Shown here: one piece after another, positions 23,277 to 35,449 of the stretch | Layout of the letters: each line of letters begins with the position of its first letter | How positions within the stretch are numbered: position 1 is the stretch's first letter | Assembly (NCBI GenBank): GCA_958510875.1 | Contig: OY294067.1 | Coordinates: 236,758,361 to 236,822,360 of the forward strand | DNA length: 64,000 nucleotides | Direction: 5' to 3' | DNA from: Endomychus coccineus | Taxonomy: Eukaryota; Arthropoda; Insecta; Coleoptera; Endomychidae | Notes under the pieces: generated by a model | Database searches by the model: none | The model's input: only the letters and a program-made list of their open reading frames with translations | What the model was told of the DNA's origin: nothing | Program-made: the position numbers and the translations under genes

Positions 23277-24101
23277 CGGGGTGTCAATTTGAAAACTTCC
23301 CACCCTTAATATCTTCCTTCCAGTAAACAATATGAGTAATCGAAAAAACAGGTCAATTTTATTGTCAAGGGGGACACTTTCAAGGACTATTTGTAGCCCT
23401 CGTGGTTCAACCCCCTAGGAGGGGTAGATGTTACCCTTAGAATTTTAAATGGGAAGGGGGGTCAAGTGGCACATCATTTTGATGGGCGTTCAATTCTTGT
23501 TCCAATGGTACCCTGACTTATTATTTTTTGATGAGCTTTTTCCGAGTATTACTGTTTAGAGCAAAATGGAAAACATTTCGAACAGCTAATAAGATAAGCG
23601 GAAGTAGATTTTCTGTTTAAAATGTCTTTCTCGCAAATTAAATTTTATTTTGTAGAAGGAACATAACCACCAAATAAAAAATCCCATGCGTAATAAATTT
23701 ATTCCTGTCATTCAAGGGTTGGAGCGGTGCCACCTACTCTTCTAACCATTTTTATTAAAGGGAGTCAATACAATAATGCATCTCAGTATAGGCGTTCTAA
23801 TAATTACTTCTGTTAGTTTAGAACGCAATTTTTCGGAAAATGCTCATCAAAAAATAATAAGTCAGGGTACCATTGGAACAAGAATTGAACGCCCATCAAA
23901 ATGATGTGCCACTTGACCCCCCTTCCCATTTAAAATTCTAAGGGTTACATCTACCCCTCCTAGGGGGTTGAACCACGAGGGCTACAAATAGTCCTTGAAA
24001 GTGTCCCCCTTGACAATAAAATTGACCTGTTTTTTCGATTACTCATATTGTTTACTGGAAGGAAGATATTAAGGGTGGGAAGTTTTCAAATTGACACCCC
24101 G
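23277..24101. mobile_element. Non-autonomous DNA transposon with ~265-bp inverted arms
   Basis: The left arm starts CGGGGTGTCAATTTGAAAAC and the right arm ends with its exact complement. The arms (about 23277-23541 and 23837-24101) match base for base with one difference seen (GATGTTACCC versus GATGTAACCC). Flanks read TATA on both sides, fitting a TA or TATA target duplication. The ~295-bp centre has no coding capacity. Near-identical arms suggest recent origin or recent arm conversion. A Tc1/mariner-like superfamily is suggested by the TA target but not proven. Confidence 0.9.
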
Positions 24102-24252
24102 TATATTAAGCCTGTACAGTTAATGAAAGACGTCATAGAATATAGATATATTATTTCCTGATGCATGTAACCTCCAAACTAGTAAGAACAATTCCATTAC
24201 CTCTTCTCTCCCAATATCCCATCGCTGGCTCACACGATTTTCTGCGAACATA

Positions 24253-25958
24253 CAGGGTGTTTTATTTTGCACGTAACGTTAAGGTCAGATTTTTTGGGTC
24301 AAAATGGAAAGAAAATGCATATAAGTATATGTCGATTTTTTATTAATCTCTAAAAAAGGCGTTAACCTCATCTGAATGAGGTATCTTTTGGATCTGTTAC
24401 AGTTGATAAAGTACTACCAGGCGCGTGTCCACGGGTAAAGTTCGTTAGTTTTTTGGACAAAAAAATAGCCCCCAGTAGATTCCTCGTTTTTTTTTGTTGA
24501 AGCAACTAGAAATACAACTTTTTTGGCTGTTTAGTTTTTTCGTATCTAGCTTCCTTTTCGAAGAAAAAATAAAAACCAAGTCTCTGAACCAGTTGAGAGA
24601 AAAACTGAAATAATGAATAAATGGTCCAAAAATATGCCACAATGGTTAAATTACAATTTTTGTTTTCTGAAATGTATGCTTATCGATTTACAGGATCGCA
24701 TCAAAGTGAATAAGGTTGGTAACTTGAAAATATACATTTATCAACTTACGAACTAATATTTTATAATAGTTGCAGAAAGTAACACCCTTCTAACTTCAAT
24801 ACATGCATCAATCTTACGACGTATTGATTGGCAAACACGTTCAAAAATGCCTGAAGTGTTTTGAATTTTTTTGCAAGATGCATTTGTTTTCTTAATTCTT
24901 CGATATATTCAACTGGAGTAGTATAAACCACGGTCGTACATACAGGTCTGGGAACTCTATTGTTTGACATAAGTCTCTTACATGTCGCCAAACTCGTAGT
25001 CCCTCGCTCAGCCACCAGCTAGCGCTTGGATCGAAGTATGACAACAATCACATTATGAAGTAAAATAATTTTTCTCGTAACGCAATATTTACTATTCTGA
25101 TTTGAGAGAGGAATAGAACTGTTACTCTTGTCAAAATGTATTACTCACCTTAAAAATAACTTCCCGTTTTTCGCACACATAAAAGACCTCGTTAAAACGA
25201 TTTCTTTCCGGGATCGCAAGCATTCACTTTTTTCGCATTTCCGCATCTTTCGGCACTTTAAAAACAGAAGTTTCTTGCTTTACACTTTTGTACCCCGTTT
25301 TGCATTTCGGCACAATGCACGGTTTCGTAATTTTTTTCTAAAAACGCCTGTATTCCTTGTTTACGAGTCAACAATGACAGTTGCCAGAGAACACGGTCGT
25401 TTACGTGCCAGAGATCATTCCTCGACTGATGCGCCACCCTTTTGGTACTATGCAACAGCTGACGCTTAGCGGACTCACTTCTCACATAGGAAACAGCTTC
25501 GACTTCTCAGACCTGTATATACGACCGTGGTATAAACTATATGTTTGAAATTACCTCAGAGGAAAAAATCTATTGTATTTAGATCGGATGATCGCGGAGG
25601 CCAGGGTTGGGGTATACTGTATATTGTCCAGTAATTACGCTAAAAAAGCGCTGGAGCTCCATCATACATGAGATACATTTGGTATCTTAAATTTAGAGGA
25701 CAATAGCTCCGGCAACTGCACTTCAAGGTTGGTTATGTGGAATTACACGATAAGGGGGTATCTTCCTTCATAAATACGACTTGCTTCCATTATATCAGCC
25801 GGTTGAAGCCCCTTTTTTTAGAAATTTATAAAAAATTAATTTTTCTAGAAACTTGAACATCAAGTATCTCGGGAAAATAGTTTTCGGACATTGTTTATAT
25901 GAACTGTCTTTCATAATTTGACCCAAAAAAACTTTCGTGCAACATTAATGAAATACAG
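24253..25958 (-). pseudogene. Tc1-like DDE transposase element, decayed and interrupted
   Basis: The ends are TACAGGGTGTTTTATTTTGC (24251) and, read on the other strand from 25960, TACTGTATTTCATTAATG. Both lead into TTTTTTGGGTCAAA, and TA flanks each end. On the minus strand, 25640-25537 reads PWPPRSSDLNTIDFFL, a stop, then GNFKHIVY. After the inserted MITE it continues TTPVEYIEELRKQ and, after a frameshift, IRRKIDACIEVR. This is the C-terminal part of the catalytic domain and tail of an insect Tc1-like (DUF4817-type) transposase. The N-terminus and most of the catalytic core are absent, so it is inactive. Confidence 0.72.
24928..25530. mobile_element. 603-bp MITE with 6-bp target duplication, nested in the Tc1-like relic
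   Basis: Terminal inverted repeats are CCACGGTCGTACATACAGG at the left and, on the complement of the right end, CCACGGTCGTATATACAGG, continuing as TCTGRGAA. TATAAA lies at both 24922-24927 and 25531-25536. Removing the element and one TATAAA restores the transposase reading HIVY-TTPVEY exactly, which proves the boundaries. A 113-codon frame inside (25128-25469) matches nothing I know. Six-base target duplications are described for IS3EU and Dada elements; the superfamily here is unresolved. Confidence 0.88.
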
Positions 25959-26001
25959 TATACACGTGTATTTAAAAAATATATACGGTTTGAGTTTGAA
26001 T

Positions 26002-26456
26002 CAGCGGTGTATAGTAATTTAATTAGTGGGTGGGAGATTCGACAAAGAAGAGGATACAGGGACGTTCTATCCATAGCTCGCCTATCACGTATAGCTAGAC
26101 TAGACCATCATGCATATTGCATCCGAATAATGTCCAAGAGATTGTTTGGTAAGAATGAGATAATTTTCTAAATATGATGCTATAACTAGAATTAATTTGA
26201 GGTGGATACTGTAATTTGATTTTATTATTCATATGTCAGGTTTACGAGGTATTAAATATTCTTAAATCAATGTAGAACCATGCTTCTATCTCGAGTTACT
26301 GCGTTAACCCGTAAGCGTAAGTGAAGTGAGAGTCAGTCGAGTTGCGCGCATGGCATATTGTTAGATACAACCCCGTTATGGCTTCACTTATTTTCCTTGT
26401 AAAACATTATAATGTCTCTGACTTCGTCTAACTCACAAGTCTCCTATACACCGCTG
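26002..26456. mobile_element. hAT-like MITE
   Basis: The left end CAGCGGTGTATAG is matched by inverted CTATACACCGCTG at the right end, 455 bp apart. The CAGNGRTG terminus is characteristic of hAT elements. The expected 8-bp target duplication is only weakly visible (GTTTGAAT versus ATTAAAAT), so the insertion may be old. The interior is non-coding. Confidence 0.5.
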
Positions 26457-29400
26457 ATTAAAATTCAGTAAACTAAGTAACAAAATCCGATTTGAGAAAT
26501 TTATGTGTTGTAAAATAGAATCAGAATAAATCTTTAAAAACTAATCCAATTTGAGACTTTCGAGACTGAAAACCCAAATTAAATGTGACTTTTACGAAAT
26601 CGTTTAAAATTAACATTATTACACATTACAAATGACTGTAATTAACTGAAGAAATATTTATTTAATATTTTATTTTTATTATATGTTCAGCTTTGTAGGA
26701 ACATATAATGATGATGACAGAAATGCTTATTGGAAATAGATAAACAAATAAAAGAAGTGATATAGTAAAAATAGGAAATATCGTATCAAAAATTAGGACG
26801 TACTGAGACGGTTCAAGCCTATTTCAATGCCTCTTTTTTTACTATATAGTTATTTTTCTCGACACACATTTAGTGATCGACCACAAAGCTTCGTATCATA
26901 ATTTAATAATGATATGATAATCGTATTATTGAAGTGTTACAGAAACGACAACAGTGATAGAATTACTATGCTCTTTTTTTTTCGTAAGAATTTTCTGGTT
27001 CTTGTTAAGATAATATATGAATAATGCATATCTCGATTTATCTATGGTTTTTGTGAGCGTAATAGCTTCATTTATTTTGAAATCTAATCAAACCAAAAAT
27101 ACGAATACCTACATTACAGTAATGAATGAGAATGTATGACTTAGCTTGTATAACAGAAGAACTTTTGAAGGATTGGTGACAAATTGTTGAGGATTGTTAA
27201 ACCTTATCAATCATTCACTTTTATGTTAGTCAACAGTCACATGTTACTAGAAGATTATTCATGCTTGACGTGCACTCCACATGTGAGGTATGAAAATAGT
27301 ATTGATAGATTTGAATTTAAAATTCTCTGATTAACATTTGTTCTTCTTTTTATCCAAACCGATTACAAATTCTAGACGATTGGAGCATTGTATCATGAGT
27401 GATAAAGGGAATTGGCAATTTGCAACATAAATATCAAATACAAGTTTTCATTATTTACTATTACATTTCGATCACCATTACGTGATGTTAGTATTATTCC
27501 CAGTAGTAAAAAATATATTGGCTGTATGTTTATTATTGCTTTTGCGCTAAAGTAATAACAAACTAGAAACGTAAGACATTTCCTATTTTGCACTTCCAAT
27601 GTCATTGCGAACTACGTTCTCGGAAAAGCACGTTATAAGACTTGTCCGCTTTAGGATTGCAAGTTACATTCTTTCAATTCTCTTGCTAATTGGTAAATAA
27701 ATAATTTCCTTATGTTTCTTAGATTCTATTCTACTCTTGTACCGAAAATGCATTGTATATGCTACTATTCATTTGAGATAGCGGTGCATCGAAACAATTT
27801 AACAATCTTACGAAGATATTTTGCTATACATAGGATGCAATTTTACTTCACTGTTCCAAGAACACTCGAGAAAAACATGACATTCATTACAATATAATCA
27901 TAATTTCATCCATATTGCAGATTGTAGAAATTTGGAAACGTATTAAGCAGAATAATAACGTAGAATTGAATAGATTTTTATAATTTGCTAATAACCAATA
28001 ACTTTTTCATATGAATTTTATGATAATTCATTTCCATATCGAGATCACCTCACGTTACATCTTATACAGCTTACACTTTAGTATCTAAGGAATAATCTCA
28101 GTTGTATCCATTTCAGGATAATTAGTGATTCAAGTTTCCATATGTGTTTTTGCCTCCATTGCAAGCTAAATCTTACTAATTTTAAATTAATACATCAACA
28201 ATATTCACAATAAAAGACATAGGAAACTGAAACACAAAAGCTCATATTGTCGATTAGGTCAACAAGTGATCAATTAAATCATTTGAATAAAACCTCAAAA
28301 AGAGGCAACCCACATAAAAATAAATTTCTTATTAAATAAATAAACCTTAATTGAAATTCATTAGCATAATTTCATGATGTAACTACAAAACAACTATGTA
28401 CATGGAAATGTCAAATGTTTGATACTGTTGTTAACTGATTCAAAAAAGTAGGGAACTTGTGATTCTAAAATATTAATGTTCATAGAGGAAACCATATACT
28501 CGTTCTTCGGAATTTTGTGTTTAATCTTCCTTTTGTGGAACCACCGTAGTAGACATCCACGAGCTCTAGTATCAGCATCAGTTTCCTGATAATGGAACTA
28601 GTGTTGTAAAATTTCGAAAATATTATTCTCTAGTAACTTTTCCCGAAATATTTCAGAAAATACTGTAAATTTTGGGAATATATGGAAATATCTATTGAAA
28701 ACAAAGAAACTTAACTGAACATTTAAAACAAATTATTATTCAAAAATAAGTACATACAATAAATGCATGAAACAGTTAAAACAAATTAATATTCAAAAAT
28801 AACAACATATAATCAATGAATAAAAGCAAATTAACAAAAGAGCATATCTGAACAACATATCTGAAATTAACAAATATTTAAAAAAATATTCGTGAGTCAA
28901 GAACCACGCACAAATAGCGCAAGACTAGCAAGAGCCATATCTTCATTGCTCTCATAAATATCATGGGGTACACATGGTCTCTAGAATATTTGATGATGAT
29001 TTTTCTTCGGGTTCATTTCCATAGTTTGTCTCATTATCATCATCAATATCATCAATATCATCAGCAGCAATAGTTCCTCCATGCCAATCAACTTCCTCGT
29101 ATATCTTCTTCAGCAATCTGTTCATTTTCATCCGGACCTCCAGTATTATTGATCTTTTGGCACTTTTCATTTTTTTATAAGTTTTCGTTGTGAGACACCT
29201 AGTATACTTGTTCTCTTGGTAGGTCAGTTCCTCTTTTTTTGACGAATATTACTATAAATGCTAAAACTGTAAATGTATAGCGAAAATCAATAAAACTAAA
29301 AGGAGGAACTTGAGTAGTACCTAAGTGAAGTGATTCCCGAGCTCGCGACTTTCAGTAATACGTAATAATATACGTATTTTCTTGTAATTCAACCTAGTAG

Positions 29401-30089
29401 TGTTTTTTTACTAAATAATAGCATACACAAATGTATACACCTTTATTTATGACCTGTTTAATATTTCTTTTCTTAATTTTCCATTGTTTCCTATATTTAC
29501 AATATTTCGAAATTTCCATGGAAATATTTCCATCTATAACACTAAATGAAATCCAACTTTGAGCAATTTTCATAAGACTCTGAAATTCTTCAACCAACAA
29601 AAGCAATGTACTTTTCCCATGTTCAAGAGGATTGTTCGGAAGGATAGATTATTGAACTAACATAACTCGATTTTAGCTTGCTTACTGGATTTTTGAACTG
29701 ACTCAATTTCACATAGTTGGTTCAGTTCATTCCTGAAAGGTTCGTTACATGAGTTTAATCGCTTTTCACAATCAGCTATATCTTATTGTTGAAGTGATAT
29801 ATAAACGATAGCTGTGAACAACTGTTTTTTCGTTATTGAGGATAAAAGACAATATAAAACTATTTAAAATATTTTGAGCAACATTCTATATTAATAGGTT
29901 CTTTTATCACCTAATAAATTATGACATCTGGCGCTTAAATGAACACTTGAGATGGTCTCGTCTGTTAGCAAAGAGGATAGAACTCTCGCAGACATTTATG
30001 AAATGTGTTCGTATTTATTGATGATTCTACTTAATAGTGGATTTTTAATTTTTACGCTGCAACATTGCTGTGTTATAGTTCCGATTTCA
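26457..30089. other. Long AT-rich interval, no recognised gene
   Basis: Both strands were scanned. A 69-codon minus-strand frame at 28961-29170 is rich in Asp/Glu (DDIDDIDDDNETN) but has no family I know, and nothing else stands out. I see no tRNA, splice-bounded exon or transposase motif that I can support. Confidence 0.4.
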
Positions 30090-30285
30090 TGTCTCCGTTC
30101 GTTTCGCGACGTTGGCATTTAAACGAAATTTGTGCGATAAGGACGCTTTGTGTTATTACAGTATTTCTAAGTAATCAGGTTATTGTATTAATAAGTCTTC
30201 TGATGATGGTCGTGAGACCGAAACGTACGTAAAGACGAGGGTAAAAATAAAAATATATGTGTTAATGTGACCTATTTCCCGAGAA
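30090..30285 (+). mobile_element. Hammerhead-bearing repeat module, copy 2
   Basis: The homologue of 20258-20465: same order of GCGACG, TGCGATAAGGACGCT, ribozyme core and a TGTTAATGTGACC terminal segment, about 200 bp in all. Flanks beyond the shared part differ, which delimits the repeated unit. No coding content. Confidence 0.6.
30195..30236 (+). ncRNA. Hammerhead-ribozyme-like motif C (best preserved)
   Basis: Stem I GUCUU (30195-30199) pairs perfectly with AAGAC (30232-30236). The core is CUGAUGA (30200-30206), one extra U, stem II GGUC/GACC with a GUGA tetraloop, GAAA (30220-30223), self-complementary ACGUACGU as stem III and A at the cleavage position (30231). Every canonical core base is present; the only oddity is the extra U between A9 and stem II. 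Confidence 0.82.
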
Positions 30286-30489
30286 TTGTGTATTAATATA
30301 TTAATAGGGGTTTCCATATCTTTGTATTGTTCTGTATATAGCAACAAATGTCTTGTACGGAAGAGAATACTAAATTATTTTTACTTTTAAAGTTTCCATT
30401 ATGTACCTCGTAAATGTCTTGACTAGTAAACTTCCGCGGATAGCCATCTTGAAAATTCTTGACTTCCGGATGGATTCCGCGTCACAATA

Positions 30490-30540
30490 GCACGACTTGA
30501 TGCCTACGTTTCGCCAACCATTGCATCTTCAGGGCAGTCT
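30490..30540 (-). ncRNA. Hammerhead-ribozyme-like motif D
   Basis: On the minus strand CUGAAGA (complement of 30526-30532) is followed by one extra U, a GCAA/UUGC-like stem II with a bulged G, GAAA (complement of 30509-30512), then AC, an 11-nt loop and GUC. Stem I pairs poorly. It lies 250 bp from motif C on the opposite strand and differs in stem III, so it is a separate, older element. Confidence 0.55.
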
Positions 30541-33500
30541 TGAGTCTTGAACTGAAACTGTGTTTCAGGTGTCACTATAAAACAAGGTTATATCAGAGTG
30601 TGAATAATTCTAAAATCAAAATGGTACCTAGTGTCAGTATAAAATATAGAGTAGTAGAATACATTATGTCATTCTTAAAAGTATGTATTATTTTTAGAAG
30701 AACTGGAGCGGAAAAAGTTAGAACGTGACTAAGTCTAACCGAAAAACAATTATTTGTTTCTTCATGATAATTGAATGGATCAGTCATCGATTTGGCGCTA
30801 CAAAGACAATCCTTTTTGAATATAGATGAAGGTTCATGGCAAAAGATCCGTAACAATACGAAATTATATTTATCTGGATTCTCGGAAATGCCATTCAGTA
30901 AACATCTTGAATTATTTAAATTGGGGAGATAGTATTCGCCTATGCAGTCAGAATACAGTCGAGACAATAGCATCTGAATATCAAGTCTGCATTTCTCAGA
31001 ATATGACAAGGATACTCCGCTTATTTTACTCTGTCTTTCAAATACTCAAGTTCATAATAATTCACATCTTGTTGCTTATTCAAATACGAGTATCCGGTCT
31101 TACTTGAGTTTTTAATGCACTTATTGGTTGCTTTTGGGCTGCATAAATGTAAAAGATAGAAGGAATAATGTTATACCCCTCATCCCAACCATTCATTCAA
31201 CATTTGCTTGTGATTGCTTGCTACATTATGATGTCTACGCATATTATGAAGCAGCACCTTAACAACTTGTAAGAAATAACGATAATTAAGCGAAGCCTTC
31301 CAATGATTCATACATTTCATGAGTAACATAGCGGTTAGTTCAACTTCCAGTCTCTAGATCAGTTAGTAGTTAGTTTGTGCTTGTCTACCCACGTGAATGG
31401 GCGTGCGCGCTTTTTACGATTAATTCAAATGTAATGTTTACTACACATTTTCGATATTTTTAAAATTCGCCCACTGTTTATTATTATATACAATGTGCAC
31501 TAAAAATGGATTTAATGGTGTCAAAGGTATGGATAACAGTTTTTTTTATTTACTCACAAATTGTTTGCTTTGTACTATCTAATCGTATTCAAACGACACA
31601 TTCTTAGATGATGTATTCAAGTCTTTGTATTGTGATATATCTGTTTCTTGTCCTTGGACAGAAGAAAATGCCACTAAATTAGCTTAGTGAAATTAATTCA
31701 TCTAAACAGCGAAAATATAACGTGTTGAGAAAATCAGTAGGATGTAGGCGAAATCTAATTTTTTTTTAATATTTCGTCTGAAGCCAATGAAAACCGGTTA
31801 TTTATTGTAATGTCTTCCTTGTAGCTCCAGGAGAAAAATATGAAGGAATGTTTAGAGAATTTTATTAACCTTGGTCTGGATCCAGGTAAAGACGGTGGGT
31901 TACAAGAATTCAAATTATCATTGGTTTAAACAAGTTCTAATTGAATTTTTTGACCAACAACCATTGGGGGCAACATGAATTCAATTTAACTCTTTTCGAA
32001 GTAAGATAATTCAAAAATGTTTACATCGCCGGATAAAAGTATAACATTTGACAATCTTTGTTTTATTTTATCTTTGGCTTCAAAAATGAATAACGCCTTC
32101 ATCAAAACATGATATGAAATGTATTAGAATACTTCAACGATTTCTACGAAGTGAAAATTATTTCTGGGATATCACACGAACATCAAAAATAGCAAGTGGC
32201 ACTGACATAAGTCTATCTACCTGTCAACGCTATCGGTAGGTATATTCAACACAGTAACTCTTTCCTGTCATCAAAACGGTCGTAATTCTTTGTACTTTGT
32301 AGTTATAGACTTTTGCACAGTTGTTCCTTTCATCTTCTTGAAACTCTTTGATGATGATTGAAAATTAATTATATTTGTTGAATAAGAAGCGATATTTTTG
32401 TTGTCTTCATTTCACGATATACTTCCAGACCTCAAAAATGAAATCTGAAAAAATGTTTTCCCTTCATTTCAATAGCACAAGTTATCAATACCATTGATTC
32501 AAATCAATGACAACACACTTATATTGTATTGCCCACAGACAATTCGTCGCTCATTTTCCTCATTATGTCATAGCAACACTTGTTACTTCCCTCTCTATAC
32601 GTAGTAGATATAAGGGAAGTCGAGAGGGAAGTATTGTAATTGGCTCAACAAAAAATCATGATTTTCGCGGCAATTTCCGTTTTGAGTATTTCTGAATCCG
32701 TCTACTAGACTATTTTTGAGATGATGTCTAGATGTTCCTATTGGTCGTACCGATCGGAAATTTTTCAATCCGCTTCTAAATGGTGAAATACCTAACTATA
32801 TTGGTTTTTCCCAACAATGAGTACTACCAAAGAAAGATCTATCTTTTATTATCATGATGCTCAAAACGAAATATTCAAAAATGACAGACGCATTCATTTT
32901 CAAAAAGTAAACTGAAACATTTTCTAAAGTCTGAATATTTCGAAAACCTCTAGACTTAGGTACAGGAAATGCTGATGCAGATCATCTCAAAAAACCATGA
33001 GGAATCTAAAAACGCAATAAAAATATACGTATATCTATCTAAAATAGCGAAGTTGATCACCACTTCCGGTATAGCCGGGGGTGCCGCCATTTTGAAAATA
33101 TGTTGATTGAGCAGCAAATAAACGATTATGTCCTTGTACAAATTTTCAGATTGTGATCAAGATCAGAACTCAAAATACTTCTAATGTGCGTTTTAGACTA
33201 TAGACGAATGAATTAGCTACTGTTGCTACTTTGTTACCTTCTGCGTGTTAAATGTATGATTATGATATATATTTACTAGTGTTTGTCTTCGGATTTCGAC
33301 CGCGGAAACAGCTGACATCCGTATTCCGTAAGAAAGCAACATATATTGCAAATGATCTACAACTGTTGAATACGTCAAATTATCATCAATGTCATTGAAA
33401 TTTTATTCGAATTGACAGCATTATAAGTGTATTACAACTTGATGTGCTATATTTATTTATTATAATATTTTGCTGTCAGGTGAACGGCTGAAATATTTGG

Positions 33501-34598
33501 CCCAATAAGCTGAGTCAATAACACAATATTCAAAATGGGGAGACTGGGGCGGACACAACAGCGTCAATTAAAGTACCTATCCAAACACCACATCAATATT
33601 TATGAATCTGATTAATCTTGGTACTGGTCATCTTTAGTAAAACTTTTAGAGTATCATTCCAAAGTTTAATTGTCGCTAGCGTGGAACCAGTATTTTTGAC
33701 AGCCAAAATGTCTTTACAAGAATCAGAATCAGTTTTTGGATAGTTGATCTAAACAGAATTTAGTATATTCCGACCCAACGTCTGTGACAATGGCTTTTAA
33801 CCCAGAGTTCAGATAAAAATAATTTACGTATTATCAAAGTTCAAGTACAAATATCATTTGCGCAGAAAATCTCAGTCGGTTATGTACGTAACGAAGTCAC
33901 TCATCTTCCGTAAACCGATTTGGCGGAACGGTATTAGTGAGTAGAGGCTGCTGATTTTAAACCCGTTACGAATCTGTAAAGCAGGAATTCTACCCATGAC
34001 ACTTTTTACAAGTTCCAAATAAGCGCTAGAAATTAAATTGGACACTACGTAACGGAGGCCATTTAGATAACAACAAGCCTGAGTTTATTCACCTAAAGTC
34101 TACGTGTCAAGTTAAACAATCAATTAAGTACGAACTACTGGTTACAGCAATGTGTGATTATTGTGGAAAGCAAATGCTTTTATTATACTTACGTTTTAGG
34201 TGAACTACGAGTGAAGCTATATCAATATAATTTTATATACAATGTATGAATTAAATGGTATTTTCCCAAGCATGCGGTTTTTGACAATCCCTGAATTATT
34301 GAATAATTAACATAAACAGAGATTGAAATTGAGCTTCCGCAACACAGTGGTAGCACACTACGAGATAACACTTTCATAGATATAGTCAAGTAAATTTTTA
34401 ACATTTTGTACAGTAATGCACTATTAACGACCTCAAAATCGTACAGTAATGAGACATTTTACTGCATAGCAACCATTACAACATAGCAACCAGTACTGCA
34501 TAAAAACATCAGTATCATTTAAAACACAATTTAACAAAAAGGGAAAACGTTTATTTTAAGTATTATGACAATAACTATTAAAAGAACAGTTGTTTAAG
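30541..34598. other. No recognised gene; one dispersed repeat
   Basis: AT-rich interval. A 138-codon minus-strand frame at 30593-31009 opens with TTG and has no recognisable domain. The ACTTCCC repeat copy 2 lies at 32584-32731. Confidence 0.4.
32584..32731 (+). repeat. ACTTCCC palindromic repeat family, copy 2
   Basis: Begins ACTTCCCTCTCTATACGTAG, forms a hairpin with AAGGGAAGT, then continues through GATTTTCGCGGCAATTTCC and ends TATTTTTGAGATGATG. The minus strand of 52437-52562 shows the same order of blocks, so this is a ~130-150-bp repeat unit with a hairpin at one end. Confidence 0.6.
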
Positions 34599-35388
34599 TT
34601 AGAAAAGGTTGCAACTATGACCTCGCTGCATTAGTTGCTGAATATTTTTTTCATTCGCCACAATTTCTAAAGGGACTTCTTGGGATTGTCCAAGTTGGAC
34701 ATTGTTGAATATCCTTTTAGAATTTTTTATTTTATTACCAATGCTTTCTTCAACGTATCCTTTAGCTAAGATTGTAGATCGCCATCCCCCATGTCGTTTA
34801 AGAACCTGAATATCAGCGCCACTGTTAGCAAGAAAAGTTGCAGAAGTCCTTCTCAGGCAATGGCCTGTGTAACTTGAAGCATCAGGAAGTTTTAAATATT
34901 CCGCAATTTTTTGTGGAATTTTTGCAAAAGTATGAATGTCAACTGGCTGTACTGCACTCTTGCCATGAGGATAAAACAGAAAAAACCAATTATGACTTAC
35001 TGTTTTGGGTCTTAATAGTAAGTACTTGCGGGAGATTTCATCGTTATCGTTAGGAGCCTCGTTCAAAAACTTTGTAACATTTTCCATTGTTAAAACTTTC
35101 GTTTTTTTGTTTTCTTTAGTTTTATACTTGTCATTTTGACGTTTCAAGAAAGCGATTACCTTTTTATATTGTGAAATATCCATATTTTCATTGATATGTA
35201 TCGTAGTTTTGATCATAGAGTATGTAGTCCAACTGTTCGTAAAAATAAGCCAGTATTAAGTTATCATCAATTCCTTTAAATCTCTTGGTGTTTCTCCACT
35301 CGCAGAACATATTATATACTTTCTCGTTAGATTTCACCAGAAGCAAATTAGAAGAAGCTTCCCGAGCTGCATTTAAGATATCTTCCAA
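34599..35388 (-). pseudogene. Tyrosine recombinase (Crypton-like), frameshifted
   Basis: The minus-strand frame 35216-34599 encodes the catalytic domain: GHCLRRTSATFLANSG (HxxR box), LKRHGGW (H/W box) and the candidate nucleophile Tyr in AKGYVEES, about 60 residues from the end. The N-terminal SAM-like core-binding part lies in another frame at 35388-35188 (SSNLLLVKSNEKVYNMFCEW). Around 35240 the two frames overlap; the second gives TNSWTTYSMIKTTIHI, so one small indel in a T-rich run broke the gene. No upstream ATG is in frame (a TAA precedes). This single-domain recombinase type is widespread in insects and resembles Crypton transposases; the first catalytic Arg was not located with certainty. 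Confidence 0.75.
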
Positions 35389-35449
35389 GTCGTTTTAATC
35401 AGCTATTTCGATAATTATTTTAAATTTCGCTGTTCAAAGAGGATTAGAT

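Noticed and set aside
25128..25469. 113-codon frame inside the 603-bp MITE
   Set aside because: No recognisable motif and overlapped by an equally open frame on the other strand; likely chance.
28961..29170. Acidic 69-codon minus-strand frame
   Set aside because: Low-complexity Asp/Glu tract only; no homology or splice evidence.
30593..31009. 138-codon minus-strand frame
   Set aside because: Starts with TTG, has no domain I recognise, and one frame of this length is expected by chance in so much AT-rich DNA on six frames.
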